The notes below the pieces were generated by a model. The model had not been told where the DNA came from and did no database searches. It saw only the letters and a program-made list of their open reading frames with translations. A stretch of 57,126 nt of DNA from an uncultured Microbulbifer sp. (GTDB lineage Bacteria; Pseudomonadota; Gammaproteobacteria; Pseudomonadales; Cellvibrionaceae): contig NZ_CAJXKH010000009.1 of assembly GCF_913055755.1 (NCBI RefSeq), positions 1 to 57,126 of the forward strand, given 5' to 3'. The position numbers and the translations under genes were made by a program. The stretch's first letter is position 1. Each line of letters starts with the position of its first letter. Below, piece by piece: positions 25,740 to 35,023 of this stretch.

Positions 25740-25919
25740 AAGAGCCCCGAAGATGCGGCTGGTGACGTAGCCTTGAACCGTAAGGTTCAAGGTGGCGGCC
25801 TCCGGGATGCATTAGGCTTTCCGCTGCATGGCGGACTTGCACATCAGCACCCGCTGGAAACCTCCAGGGTGATATTATCGGCTCGAGGACATAGTCAACT
25901 GGCCAACACTCCAGGGCCT
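25740..25919 (-). ncRNA. ssrS: 6S RNA
   Basis: About 180 nt between zapA and the cyclo-ligase gene, the usual 6S position. Conserved pieces are visible on the minus strand: GTGTTGGCC...GACTATGTCC, CTCGAGCCGATAAT, GGTTTCCAGCGGGTGCTGATG, and the 3' hairpin CACCTTGAACC...GGTTCAAGG (compare ACCTTGAACC in E. coli). The ends GGCCCTGGAG and CTTCGGGGCTC can pair to close the rod. A TATACT -10 element lies just upstream at 25927-25932. It binds sigma-70 RNA polymerase in stationary phase. Both ends are estimates. Confidence 0.88.
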
Positions 25920-25926
25920 GACAGAG

Positions 25927-25932
25927 TATAAC
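25927..25932 (-). promoter_or_regulatory. -10 element of the 6S RNA promoter
   Basis: TATACT on the minus strand, about seven bases ahead of the inferred 6S 5' end. No convincing -35 hexamer is seen at the usual distance. Confidence 0.6.
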
Positions 25933-26037
25933 GCTTGGGTTGTGAAAAGGCTAAATGGGTTTTCCCGGCAAAATTGCCTGTAGTGCAATTGTCAAGAACA
26001 GGCGGCGGGAGTGGCCACAAAAGAAAAAATCGTTGAC

Positions 26038-26352
26038 TCAGATATCGTCGAACTTGCTCAGCGCGGCCTGCACTTTTTCATGCAGGCGATCAATCATCTG
26101 TTCTTCCACAGGCTGACGAGCCAGCTCCGCTTTGGCCTGGATCAGTTCGTGGGCAATATTGAGTGCCGCCATCACCGCGATGCGTTCCCCGCCAATTACC
26201 GAGCCGCTGTTGCGGATGCGCGCCATGCGTTCGTTGAGCAGTTTGGCGGACGCCTGTAGTCCGGTCTGCTCCTCTTCAGAGCAGGCAACCCGATACTCCT
26301 TGTCGAGTATGGTTACAGCCACCGTGGCGGAATTGGAGGGTTTACTGCTCAT
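26038..26352 (-). CDS. zapA: Cell division protein ZapA
   Basis: A 104-aa FtsZ-ring stabiliser. It begins with the N-terminal beta-strand pair (VAVTILDKEYRVACSEEEQ) and continues into the long helix (ALNIAHELIQAKAEL...EEQMIDRLHEKVQAALS) that dimerises as a coiled coil. Its ATG overlaps the stop of the upstream TIGR02449 gene by four bases, so the two are translationally coupled. The 6S RNA gene follows. Confidence 0.95.
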   Translation of the reverse strand: MSSKPSNSATVAVTILDKEYRVACSEEEQTGLQASAKLLNERMARIRNSGSVIGGERIAVMAALNIAHELIQAKAELARQPVEEQMIDRLHEKVQAALSKFDDI

Positions 26353-26555
26353 TGGTTGTCTTGGCCAAGCCCTTTCAGGCGGTTGATCATGGTTTCAACC
26401 CGGGTGCGGGCAACTTCGTTGTTTTTTATCAGCCGCTGGCGCTCGCGCTGCCACTCGCCCTGCTGCTCACGCAGTGTGCGATTATCCGCAGCCAGCTGCT
26501 GGACCTGGTCGATCAGCGAGTCCAGCTTGAGTTCTAACGCCTGTATTTTGTCCAT
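26349..26555 (-). CDS. TIGR02449-family coiled-coil protein (ZapB-like)
   Basis: A 68-aa protein that is almost entirely a heptad-patterned coiled coil (LELKLDSLIDQVQQLAADNR). It belongs to the small family encoded just before zapA in many Pseudomonas-like bacteria, and probably acts with ZapA at the division ring in a ZapB-like way. The four-base ATGA overlap with zapA supports a shared role. Confidence 0.88.
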   Translation of the reverse strand: MDKIQALELKLDSLIDQVQQLAADNRTLREQQGEWQRERQRLIKNNEVARTRVETMINRLKGLGQDNQ

Positions 26556-26912
26556 GTTTCCTGCGTCTGCGATTTGCCGCCTACCCCTGCGGCAGTTGTG
26601 GGGCGGGGCATGCAGTGATGCCGCCCCTGTGCACCACCTCGCGCTCAGCCCGCGCGCTAAACGGATGCGCTATCGCCTCGCGCCCGCTGCAAAGATTGCA
26701 TGGTGAGGCGGTTAATACCGGTACTGCGACTGTCAGCAACCGGTGATTCCGCTACTATATTGCTGGCGAAATTGGGGGTCAATTGTCCCGCGCAAGGGGT
26801 CTGTCACAATTTCACCAGATTGCGGAAAAATCGCACATTCGCCTGCGTTTTTTTCGGCCAGTTGCGGAATCTGTCCTCCGCTACTGTCAATGTGTCACCA
26901 CAGGAGTAGTTT
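26556..26912. promoter_or_regulatory. Divergent promoter region between zapA pair and ygfB
   Basis: A 357-bp gap between divergent operons. TACTATATT near 26753-26761 is a plausible -10 region for the rightward ygfB-pepP-ubi operon. No other structure stood out. Confidence 0.4.
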
Positions 26913-27482
26913 ATGGCTGCAGCGGATAGCCAGTTTGATCATCTCGCCAGCCAGGTTCTGGCCGCCGGCGGTAAGGTCGGCCCCAGCGAATTGCACGGCT
27001 TTATTTGCGGGCTTCTCGCCAGCGGCGCGCGCCCGCAAAAATCCCGCTGGCAAAAAGAGCTGGCGGAGTTTCTCGACCTGGATGCAATGCCTGCGGACCT
27101 GCAGCGCGACAGCCTGCAACTGGCAGAGTCGAGTCTGCAATCATTGTCCGACAGCAGCTTTTCTTTCCAGCCGTTGCTTGCCGGCAGTGACGACCTGGCG
27201 GAGAAGGGCCAGAGCCTGTGTCTCTGGTGCCAGGGCTTTCTGCACGGCTTTGGCCTGGGCAATTATTCCGGTGAGTTGCTGCCCACCAGCAGCGAAGCCC
27301 TGAAAGACCTGACGGAAATTTCCCAGCTCGACGCGGAGCAGATGGAAACCACCCCGGAGCAGGAGGCGCAGCTGTTTGAAGTGCAGGAATATGTACGCAT
27401 GGCGGCGCTGAATATTTTTGTCGAATGCAGCGGGCCCGCGGACAGTGCGCACAAACGCGGCGACGGGCACACGGTGCACTGA
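26913..27482 (+). CDS. ygfB: UPF0149 family protein (YgfB)
   Basis: A 189-aa YgfB-type protein of helical fold. GPSELHGFICGLLASG at the start and SLCLWCQGFLHGFGLG in the middle are the family signature. Its biochemical role is not settled; in relatives it is encoded ahead of pepP-ubiH as here. The stop overlaps the start of pepP. The tail is short and charged, with no unusual features. Confidence 0.93.
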   Translation: MAAADSQFDHLASQVLAAGGKVGPSELHGFICGLLASGARPQKSRWQKELAEFLDLDAMPADLQRDSLQLAESSLQSLSDSSFSFQPLLAGSDDLAEKGQSLCLWCQGFLHGFGLGNYSGELLPTSSEALKDLTEISQLDAEQMETTPEQEAQLFEVQEYVRMAALNIFVECSGPADSAHKRGDGHTVH

Positions 27483-28816
27483 TGGCAATTTCCCGCGCGG
27501 AAACTGCGCGTCGCCGCCAGCGCCTGCTGGAATCCCTGCCGGAAAACAGCCTCGCCATCGTGCCGGCGGCGCGGGAGCAGCTGCGCTCCCGCGATACCTA
27601 TTTTCCGTTCCGCCAGGACAGTGATTTCAGTTATCTCAGTGGATTTTCCGAGCCCGAGGCACTGCTGGTGCTGATGCCCGGGCGGGCCCAGGGCGAGTCT
27701 CTGCTGTTCTGTCGCGAGCGCGATGCGGAAAAAGAGCTGTGGGACGGCCCGCGCATGGGGCCGGAGCAGGCGGTGGAAAACTGCGGGCTGTGCGATGCCT
27801 TCCCCATCGGCGACCTGGATGACATTCTTCCCGGGTTGCTGGAAGGGCGCGATTATATTTACTACACCATGGGCCGCTTTCCGCAGCTGGATCGCCGCCT
27901 GCAGCATTACCTGTCCAGCATCGACAGCGCTCCCGGTAGCAGCGGTGCACCGGAAATGGTCAGCCTGGATCCGTTACTGCACGACCTGCGCCTGTTCAAG
28001 AGTGCGGCGGAAATCCGTCTGATGGCGCGGGCCGCGGAGATCAGTGCCCAGGCCCACAGTCGCGCAATGGCGGCGTGCAAACCGGGCCTGTGGGAGTACC
28101 AGCTGGAGGCGGAGTTGCTGCATACCTTTATGGCCAACGGTGCCCGTGAACCGGCCTATCCGAGCATTGTCGGCGGCGGAGCCAACGCGCTGGTGATGCA
28201 CTATTGCAGCAACAGGGCGCAGTTGAAAAATGGCGATCTGGTACTGATCGATGCCGGTTGTGAATACCGCGGCTACGCCGCGGATATTACCCGCACCTTT
28301 CCCGTCAACGGCCGATTCAGCGGTGCGCAGAAAGCGGTGTATGAAATCGTCCTCGCCAGCCAGCAGGCAGCGATCGAGAACATCGTCGCCGGCAACGACT
28401 GGGATCACCCGCACATGGCCAGCGTCAAGGTCATTACCGAGGGCCTGAAAGATCTCGGCCTGCTGCGCGGCAGTGTCGACGGGCTGATCGAATCCGGCGC
28501 CTATCGCCGCTTTTACATGCATCGGGTGGGACACTGGCTGGGAATGGATGTACACGACGTGGGTGACTACAAGGTATATGGCCGCTGGCGCCAGCTGGAG
28601 GTCGGCATGGTGATGACGGTGGAGCCGGGTATTTATATCCATTCTGACGAGGCAAAAGTGCCGGAAAAATTCCGCGGCATCGGTATCCGTATCGAGGACG
28701 ACGTTGCGCTGCTGAAGGGCGGCGCACAGGTGTTGTCGGCAGCCGCACCGAAAACGGTGGCGGATATCGAATATCTGATGCGTTCCGGTGAACTGGTTCA
28801 GGAAGCGCTGTTATGA
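27482..28816 (+). CDS. pepP: Xaa-Pro aminopeptidase II
   Basis: A 444-aa di-manganese peptidase that removes N-terminal residues preceding proline. The start at ATG 27482 overlaps the ygfB stop. The pita-bread catalytic domain has all metal ligands: DAGCEYRGYAADITRTFP (two Asp), HRVGHWLGMDVHD (His), TVEPGIY (Glu) and IRIEDDV (Glu). The N-terminal creatinase-like domain is complete. It is translationally coupled to ubiH by an ATGA overlap, the same order as in E. coli. Confidence 0.96.
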   Translation: MAISRAETARRRQRLLESLPENSLAIVPAAREQLRSRDTYFPFRQDSDFSYLSGFSEPEALLVLMPGRAQGESLLFCRERDAEKELWDGPRMGPEQAVENCGLCDAFPIGDLDDILPGLLEGRDYIYYTMGRFPQLDRRLQHYLSSIDSAPGSSGAPEMVSLDPLLHDLRLFKSAAEIRLMARAAEISAQAHSRAMAACKPGLWEYQLEAELLHTFMANGAREPAYPSIVGGGANALVMHYCSNRAQLKNGDLVLIDAGCEYRGYAADITRTFPVNGRFSGAQKAVYEIVLASQQAAIENIVAGNDWDHPHMASVKVITEGLKDLGLLRGSVDGLIESGAYRRFYMHRVGHWLGMDVHDVGDYKVYGRWRQLEVGMVMTVEPGIYIHSDEAKVPEKFRGIGIRIEDDVALLKGGAQVLSAAAPKTVADIEYLMRSGELVQEALL

Positions 28817-30114
28817 ATGATCCGCAAAACAATAGCCCGGAAAAGCGGGATTCTGTCCAGCCGGGTGCGGCACACAGCTGCGACGTGGCGATCGTGGGTG
28901 GCGGCATGGCCGGGGCCAGCCTGGCGCTGTTGCTCGCGCACCACTGTCCCGCATTACGAGTGGCCCTGCTGGAACAGCACCCGCTGCGGGGGCCCGGGGC
29001 GGCGATCGAGCTGCCGAGTTTCGATACCCGCGCCACCGCGATTGCCGCCGGCAGCCTGCAGATTTTTGCCGAGTTGGGGCTGTGGCCGGCGCTGCGGGAA
29101 TATGCCGCGCCGATCCGTCAGGTGCAGGTGTCCGATCGCGGGCACACTCTCGGGGTTTCCCTCGATGCCCGGCGGGAAAAGGCGGCCAGTTTCGACGGCA
29201 TGCTGGGGGCAGTGATCGAAAATGCCGCCCTCGGGCCGGTGCTGCACCGCGCGCTGGCGGCAACCGCGACGCGGGTGATCGCGCCCGCCGAGGTTGCCGG
29301 TGTGACCATGCAGGCCGACGGCACACTGTTGCGGTGGCGCGGCGAGGGTGAAGAGCGGGGCGAGCAGACGCTGCACGCCCGGCTGCTGGTGGTCGCCGAC
29401 GGTGTCGATTCCCCCCTGTGTCGCAGTCTCGGTATAGAAACCCGCGAAGTGCACTACCAGCAGCGCGCGCTGGTCACTACCGTAGGGTTACAGCGGGACC
29501 ACGCCGGTGTCGCCTTCGAGCGCTTTACCGACAGCGGGCCCATGGCCCTGCTGCCGCTGCCGAAGCGCGATGGCATGCACCGCGCGGCGCTGGTGTGGAC
29601 CTGTGCCGAGGACGCCGCGGACCAGATTGCGGGCCTTGCCGAGGCGGATTTTATCCACCGGCTGCAGCGGATTTTCGGCTGGCGCGCCGGGCGCATCCTG
29701 CGTGCGGGTTCCGTCAGTGGCTACCCGCTGAAGCTGTCCCTGGCCCGCGAGCAGGTACGACGCGGGGTGGTGCTGGTGGGCAATTGTGCCCACTTCCTGC
29801 ACCCGGTGGCGGGGCAGGGGTTCAACCTGACCCTGCGGGACTGCGACGGGCTGGCGCGGGCGCTTGCCACGCGCGCCGAACAGCTGGCCCGCGGGCAAAT
29901 TTCTCCCGGGGAGCTAGACTTATTGCAGACTTATTGGCGCGAACGTCAACAAGACCAATTGCTGACCATCGGCTTCAGTGACCGGATTCCGCCGCTGTTT
30001 GCGGCCCGCAACCTGTTTGCCCAGGGCGCGCGGCAGGCCGGTATGCTGGGGCTCACCCTGGCACCGCCGCTGCGGGCTGGCTTTGTGCGCCAGGCTGCGG
30101 GTCTGGCGCTCTGA
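28813..30114 (+). CDS. ubiH: 2-octaprenyl-6-methoxyphenol hydroxylase
   Basis: A 433-aa FAD monooxygenase of ubiquinone synthesis (hydroxylation at C1). Residues about 25-45 hold the Rossmann motif DVAIVGGGMAGASLALLL; later motifs are VVADGVDSPLCR (DG motif) and VVLVGNCAHFLHPVAGQGFN (second FAD motif; the usual GDAAH is GNCAH here). There is a polar N-terminal extension of about 22 residues. It overlaps pepP by four bases and is followed after 63 bp by its paralog ubiI. Confidence 0.93.
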   Translation: MNDPQNNSPEKRDSVQPGAAHSCDVAIVGGGMAGASLALLLAHHCPALRVALLEQHPLRGPGAAIELPSFDTRATAIAAGSLQIFAELGLWPALREYAAPIRQVQVSDRGHTLGVSLDARREKAASFDGMLGAVIENAALGPVLHRALAATATRVIAPAEVAGVTMQADGTLLRWRGEGEERGEQTLHARLLVVADGVDSPLCRSLGIETREVHYQQRALVTTVGLQRDHAGVAFERFTDSGPMALLPLPKRDGMHRAALVWTCAEDAADQIAGLAEADFIHRLQRIFGWRAGRILRAGSVSGYPLKLSLAREQVRRGVVLVGNCAHFLHPVAGQGFNLTLRDCDGLARALATRAEQLARGQISPGELDLLQTYWRERQQDQLLTIGFSDRIPPLFAARNLFAQGARQAGMLGLTLAPPLRAGFVRQAAGLAL

Positions 30115-30177
30115 TTCGACCTGCATTCCACAATTACCTGCATTCTTAAATTAGTTGTTATCGGGGAGCGACCGCCT

Positions 30178-31413
30178 ATGAACAGACAGCGAATGGACGT
30201 CACCATCGTCGGTGGCGGCATGGTGGGTACCGCGCAGGCAGCACTGCTGGCCGTACGCCACCCGCATCTGCGTATTTCGCTGCTGGAAGCGTCGGATATG
30301 GACCCGGTGGTAAAGCCCGATGCCTACGATGCCCGAGTAGTGGCGCTCACCGAAGCGTCGCGGGAGCTTCTGGAAGAGGTGGGGGCCTGGCAGCTGATAG
30401 CCGGCAAGCGGGAATGCCCGTATACCCAGATGCGGGTGTGGGATGCCGATGGCACCGGTTCGGTGTATTTCGACTGCCGCGATGTCAAACTCCCCAACCT
30501 CGGGCATATCGTCGAGAACAATGTGGTGCTGCAGGCTCTGCGGGAGCGCATCGAGGCGCTGCCCAACGTGGAACTGGTGACCGGGTTCAAGCTGGAGAGC
30601 TGGTGGCGCGACTGCGGCCTGTGGCACCTGCAGTCGCGGCTGCACGATCGCAGTGACGACGATGGTCTCGGCGAGGAATCGCCGGTGCTGACCACGCGCC
30701 TGCTGATCGGCGCCGACGGCGCGCGCTCGCGGGTGCGCGACCTGTTGCGCATCCGCACCCGGGATGTGGAATACAAGCAGACCGCACTGGTGTGTGTGGC
30801 GCGCTGCGAGCAGTCGCACGAGTCCACCGCCTGGCAGCGCTTCCTAAGCACCGGTCCGCTGGCATTCCTACCGCTCGCGGGGCTCGGTGACGACAATCAC
30901 TGCGCGGTGGTGTGGTCGGCGGACGACGAGCTGGCGCGGGAGCTGATGATGCTCGACGACAAGGCCTTTGCGCTGTACCTGGAAAAGGCCTTCGAGAGCC
31001 GCCTCGGCGGTATCGAATCGGTCAGCGAGCGCTTCTCCTTTGCGCTGCGCGCGCGGCATGCGGAGGCCTATTACGGTCCCGGTGCGGCCCTGATCGGCGA
31101 TGCCGCCCACAGTATCCACCCGCTGGCGGGGCAGGGGGTGAACCTCGGCCTGATGGACGTGCGGGTGCTGACCGAGGAGATCGACCGCGCCCTCTCACGA
31201 GACATTGCGCCGTCCCACGCCTCCGTTCTGGCGCGCTACCAGCGCCGGCGCCGCGGAGAGAACGCGGCCACTCTGAAAGCCATGAGTACCTTCAAATCCC
31301 TGTTTGGCGCCGGGGATCTGCACTGGCGCTGGCTGCGCAACACTGGCCTGAGCATGGTGGATGCGAGCCCGCTGCTGAAGAAGCGCATCATTATGCGGGC
31401 CATGTCGATTTAA
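30178..31413 (+). CDS. ubiI: 2-octaprenylphenol hydroxylase (UbiI/VisC type)
   Basis: A 411-aa FAD monooxygenase, paralog of the upstream UbiH, acting at C5 of the ubiquinone ring. It has DVTIVGGGMVGTAQAALLA (FAD binding), LIGADGARSRVRDLL (DG motif) and ALIGDAAHSIHPLAGQGVNL (GD motif). The ATG at 30178 follows GGGGAG. It ends the ygfB-pepP-ubiH-ubiI operon, with a terminator 45 bp downstream. Assignment of C5 versus another ring position rests on gene order. Confidence 0.92.
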   Translation: MNRQRMDVTIVGGGMVGTAQAALLAVRHPHLRISLLEASDMDPVVKPDAYDARVVALTEASRELLEEVGAWQLIAGKRECPYTQMRVWDADGTGSVYFDCRDVKLPNLGHIVENNVVLQALRERIEALPNVELVTGFKLESWWRDCGLWHLQSRLHDRSDDDGLGEESPVLTTRLLIGADGARSRVRDLLRIRTRDVEYKQTALVCVARCEQSHESTAWQRFLSTGPLAFLPLAGLGDDNHCAVVWSADDELARELMMLDDKAFALYLEKAFESRLGGIESVSERFSFALRARHAEAYYGPGAALIGDAAHSIHPLAGQGVNLGLMDVRVLTEEIDRALSRDIAPSHASVLARYQRRRRGENAATLKAMSTFKSLFGAGDLHWRWLRNTGLSMVDASPLLKKRIIMRAMSI

Positions 31414-31457
31414 ACATGTGCGCCTGGCCGGGGAATCTGTCACCGAACCTCTCACGG

Positions 31458-31490
31458 AAAAGCGCGGCCGATGTTGCCGCGCTTTTTTTT
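31458..31490 (+). terminator. Rho-independent terminator of the ubi operon
   Basis: GCGCGGC, loop CGATGTT, GCCGCGC, then eight T. Just after the ubiI stop. Confidence 0.93.
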
Positions 31491-31641
31491 CTGGCTCGCA
31501 CACGCGGCCTGTCGCAATTCGCTGCAGCCGGCTATCGTCCCGCTGCGCAAAAATTTGTTAGAGTCCTCGCGCAATTTTTCATTCTCAGCGCTGCTGCCTG
31601 CAAGGTTTTTGGCAGCGGTCACCAGGTACAGGGGCGCACCG

Positions 31642-32658
31642 TTGAGTGAGTGGGTAACCGTCTGCGAATTTTCCCTGCAGGACGATCTTTCCGAAGTGGC
31701 GGCGTTTATCCAGCGCCACCAGCTGCCCTTGCGTATCAGCGAAGAGCGCAATCGCCAGCAGGTCGCGAGCCTGGTGCCCCAGCTGGTGGAGCCCATGCGC
31801 CAGTTGCTGCAGCGTTGGCAGGCGGGGGAAGTGGACCTGTCGCAGATTTCGGTGCACGTGTACGAAGAGCAGCAGGCGGAAGCGGCTGCACACCCTGAAG
31901 ACTCGGTCGCGAACAATGCTGGCGAGGCCGCGGACTCTGTTGCGGATGCCGGGGCAAGCGAAGCGCAGCCCGCACCGGAAGTGCCACCGTCGGCCATCCC
32001 CCAGTGGCGCCTGGGGGAAACACCGCTGTGTATCCTGCTGATAGCGCTGTGTTTTATCGGCTGGTTGCTGTTGCGTCAGGGGTGGGCGGAAATGCTGGTG
32101 ATCTTTCCCCAGCAGCCGGGGGATTTCAGTTTCGAGCGCTCGTCCCTCGCCTGGCACCTGGCACAGGGGGAATACTGGCGCCTGTGGTCGCCGGCAATGG
32201 TGCATTTCTCGCTGCCTCACGCGCTGTTTAACAGCCTGGGTATCTGGATTATTGGTCGTTCGCTGGAGGCCCGCGCGGGCAGCCTGCTGTTCGCACTGCT
32301 GGTTGTGGTCAGCGCTCTCGCTTCCAATCTGGTGCAGTACTGGTGGTCGCCCCATGTGCTGTTTGGTGGCATGTCCGGCGTGGTCTATGCGCTGGTGGGG
32401 GCGGCGTTCGTGATTCAGCGCTGGCAGCCGGCGTGGCACGACGTACCCGGTTCCATCATCTGGCTCGCGGTGGTGTGGCTGCTGGTGTGCATGAGCGGCG
32501 TGGTGGATTATTTTATTCCCGGTGGCATCGCCAATGCGGCGCATCTCGGCGGCTTTGCCGCGGGCCTGGTCATGGCCTTTCTGTTTTGCCTCGCGGGTGG
32601 CGCGCGCCGTTTTGCACCGGCAGAGCCCGGCCCGCAGCGGGACCAACGGACCTTCTGA
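31642..32658 (+). CDS. Rhomboid intramembrane serine protease (GlpG-like)
   Basis: A 338-aa protein when read from TTG 31642, which has AGGGG upstream; the longer frame from 31471 runs through the ubi terminator and is not credible. Residues 1-70 match the GlpG cytoplasmic N-domain; an Ala/Glu-rich linker (about 78-118) follows. The membrane core has Ser245 in LFGGMSGVVYALVG and His301 in NAAHLGGFAAG as catalytic dyad, with HALFN (His193, Asn197) as the oxyanion pair. It cuts membrane proteins within their helices. Its stop is six bases before the next gene. Confidence 0.9.
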   Translation: MSEWVTVCEFSLQDDLSEVAAFIQRHQLPLRISEERNRQQVASLVPQLVEPMRQLLQRWQAGEVDLSQISVHVYEEQQAEAAAHPEDSVANNAGEAADSVADAGASEAQPAPEVPPSAIPQWRLGETPLCILLIALCFIGWLLLRQGWAEMLVIFPQQPGDFSFERSSLAWHLAQGEYWRLWSPAMVHFSLPHALFNSLGIWIIGRSLEARAGSLLFALLVVVSALASNLVQYWWSPHVLFGGMSGVVYALVGAAFVIQRWQPAWHDVPGSIIWLAVVWLLVCMSGVVDYFIPGGIANAAHLGGFAAGLVMAFLFCLAGGARRFAPAEPGPQRDQRTF

Positions 32659-32664
32659 TTCGCC

Positions 32665-33840
32665 ATGTTACTGCTGATCATTTACGTACTGATAGCACTG
32701 GGTTTTTCGTTTCTTTGCTCCATTGCCGAATCGGTCATTCTCAGCGTGACCAAACCGTATATCAGTCTGCTGGAGCGCGAGGGGCACGCCGCGGGCCGGG
32801 TACTGCGCCGGCTCAAGGATGATATCAACGCGCCGCTGGCCGCCATCCTCACCCTCAACACCATCGCCCACACCGCTGGCGCTGCCGGTGCCGGCGCACA
32901 GGCCGCGGCGGTATTCGGCAGCCACTACCTGGGGCTGGCCTCCGCCGTGCTCACCCTGTTGATCCTGGTGTTCTCCGAGATTATTCCGAAAACCCTCGGT
33001 GCGCTGTACTGGCGTCAACTGGCGCCGGTCACCGCTTATTCCCTGCGCTACCTGGTATGGGTACTCAAACCGTTCGTGTGGCTGTCGGACTGGCTCACCC
33101 GCGGCATGGCCAGGGGGCCCACACTCACCGGATTCAGCCGCGAAGAGTTTGCCGTGATGGCGGAGCTGGGGGAGGCGGAAGGCCAGCTGGAGCGCCGCGA
33201 AACCAGTATTCTGCACAATCTGTTTTTTACCCTGCGCGATCACACGGTGCGCGAAGTGATGACACCGCGCACCGTGGTGTTTTCCCTGTCCCGCGACCTC
33301 ACCGTGGCGGAAGCCTATCCCGAGGTGGAAAAAAGCCGCTTTTCCCGTATTCCCATTTTTGAGCAGGGCGACCCGGACCTGGTGGTGGGCTTTGTGTTGA
33401 AGCAGGACCTGCTGCTGGCGTATACCCGCGGCGAAAGTGAAACACCGCTGAAAAACCTCGGTCGCGAGCTGTTGATGCTGCCGGAAACCGCGGCCATCTA
33501 TCAGGTGTTCCACAAGATGCTGGCGCGCCGGGTACAGATCAGCGCGGTGGTGGATGAATACGGCAGCCTGGAGGGCCTGGTCACCCTGGAGGATATTCTC
33601 GAGACCCTGCTGGGTGAGGAAATCGTCGACGAGGCGGACAAGACTCCGGATCGCCAGGAACTGGCCAAACGCCTGTGGCGCTGGCGCTCCAGGCGCTACG
33701 GTCTGCGGGTGGATGAGGATGCCACCTCGGAACTGGAGCTAGCGGAGGAAGACGGTTCCATACACGACGACCCGGCAGCGGATTCGGGGTCACCGGCCCC
33801 TGATACCGGGGACGGCAAGCGCGACGATTCAAAAGACTAG
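32665..33840 (+). CDS. DUF21/CBS-domain membrane protein (CNNM/CorC family)
   Basis: A 391-aa protein with an N-terminal DUF21/CNNM membrane domain (LLIIYVLIALGFSFLCSIAE, then FSEIIPKTLGALYW, the family signature) of four segments, followed by two CBS motifs (MTPRTVVFSLSRDLTVAEAY and VQISAVVDEYGSLEGLVTLE). The C-terminus is acidic and disordered. There is no transporter-associated CorC_HlyC domain of usual length at the end. Relatives are linked to magnesium or cobalt efflux; that role here is inference. Six bases after the rhomboid gene, so probably one operon. Confidence 0.9.
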   Translation: MLLLIIYVLIALGFSFLCSIAESVILSVTKPYISLLEREGHAAGRVLRRLKDDINAPLAAILTLNTIAHTAGAAGAGAQAAAVFGSHYLGLASAVLTLLILVFSEIIPKTLGALYWRQLAPVTAYSLRYLVWVLKPFVWLSDWLTRGMARGPTLTGFSREEFAVMAELGEAEGQLERRETSILHNLFFTLRDHTVREVMTPRTVVFSLSRDLTVAEAYPEVEKSRFSRIPIFEQGDPDLVVGFVLKQDLLLAYTRGESETPLKNLGRELLMLPETAAIYQVFHKMLARRVQISAVVDEYGSLEGLVTLEDILETLLGEEIVDEADKTPDRQELAKRLWRWRSRRYGLRVDEDATSELELAEEDGSIHDDPAADSGSPAPDTGDGKRDDSKD

Positions 33841-33985
33841 GGAACATCCACCCGGGCCAGGCATCAAAGGAAATAGCTGCTGTTTCCGACGATCCGCCAG
33901 ATCCATTCGTCGCACACGACTTGAAAAATACCCCTGGCGGACGGATAAAGCAGGGAGAGGAAGATTTCCGAATAAATATGGGCGA

Positions 33986-34279
33986 GTGATCGTGCGTTTA
34001 GGTATTCTGCTGATATTGCTGCAATCCGTGCTGCTGTGTGCCGAAGGGCGCGCGGAGCCGGCAGCGGTGCCGCTGGATTACGCTGACGCGCAGGTCGGCA
34101 TGCTGGCCCCGGATCGCGACACCGCCGAGCCGGATGAACCGGATCCACAAGCGGTTACCGTCGACCGTTACACCTTCCGCGCGGCCACGACCGCGGTAGT
34201 TCCGAGTTGCAATTCCTACCATCCTGTCTCCGTCGCGCGCATCGCGCACACCATTCGCGGGCCTCCGGTCCGGCAATAA
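33986..34279 (+). CDS. Predicted small exported protein, unknown function
   Basis: A 97-aa frame read from GTG 33986 or GTG 33992. Residues 1-24 (MIVRLGILLILLQSVLLCAE) look like a signal peptide. The mature part is rich in Pro, Asp and Ala, with no recognised fold. The ribosome binding site is weak. Support is limited to the signal peptide and codon composition, and it could be non-coding. Confidence 0.45.
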   Translation: MIVRLGILLILLQSVLLCAEGRAEPAAVPLDYADAQVGMLAPDRDTAEPDEPDPQAVTVDRYTFRAATTAVVPSCNSYHPVSVARIAHTIRGPPVRQ

Positions 34280-34400
34280 ATTCTTTCTGTTATCGAATCT
34301 GATACCGGCGGCTGTCCGCTTTGTCGCTGGTATCACCCGACCATCCGGGTTGCTGGCGTTGTGCGTGCATTGCCGCAACCGGAACAAGAGATTTATTGCC

Positions 34401-34967
34401 ATGAAAAAACTTACCCTGACCCCGCTTGCCGCTGCGGACCAGCTGGTATTCCCGGAAGAATTCCACGAGCTTTCCCTGGATTCCCCCGCGCTCCGGTTCC
34501 TGACCGATTTCAAGGAACATCACCCGGCGGTACTGACTGCCAACATGTCCGCCCTGGACGCGGCACAGGTGCTGCGCACCGCACACATGGCCTCGGCCCT
34601 GGTGATGAATCATCGCGGAGAATTTATCGGCATGCTCACCGCGGAAGATGTCTCCTACCAGCGGGTGATGCAGTGTGTGGCAGCGGGTATCCGCCGCGGG
34701 GATTTGACCGTGGGCGATCTGATGCGCAATCGCGATCGCCTGCAGCAGCTCAATTACACAGAACTACAGAGTGCCAGTATCCGTGATGTGCTGGAAACCC
34801 TGCGCCGCAGCGGCCAGCGGCACTGCGTGGTGGTAGACACCGAGCAGCACCAGGTGCGCGGCGTGATCAGCGTTGAGGATGTGGCGGCGCGCCTGCACAT
34901 GGAGTTTCCCATCGACGCCCCGGCCAACTTCGCCGAACTGCTGCGCGAAGTGGCGGCGGTGCACTGA
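34401..34967 (+). CDS. CBS-pair domain protein
   Basis: A 188-aa soluble protein holding little more than two CBS motifs (SALVMNHRGEFIGMLTAEDV and HCVVVDTEQHQVRGVISVED). Such stand-alone pairs bind adenosyl nucleotides and act as energy or ligand sensors, usually on a partner. ATG 34401 (MKKLTLTPLAAADQLVFPEE) is chosen; the preceding region is non-coding. The target is unknown. Confidence 0.88.
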   Translation: MKKLTLTPLAAADQLVFPEEFHELSLDSPALRFLTDFKEHHPAVLTANMSALDAAQVLRTAHMASALVMNHRGEFIGMLTAEDVSYQRVMQCVAAGIRRGDLTVGDLMRNRDRLQQLNYTELQSASIRDVLETLRRSGQRHCVVVDTEQHQVRGVISVEDVAARLHMEFPIDAPANFAELLREVAAVH

Positions 34968-35023
34968 GTTCCGTGATCCGCCGTCGACGCTAATCTGCCG
35001 TGACCGGCCCGACCGCGGCCCGC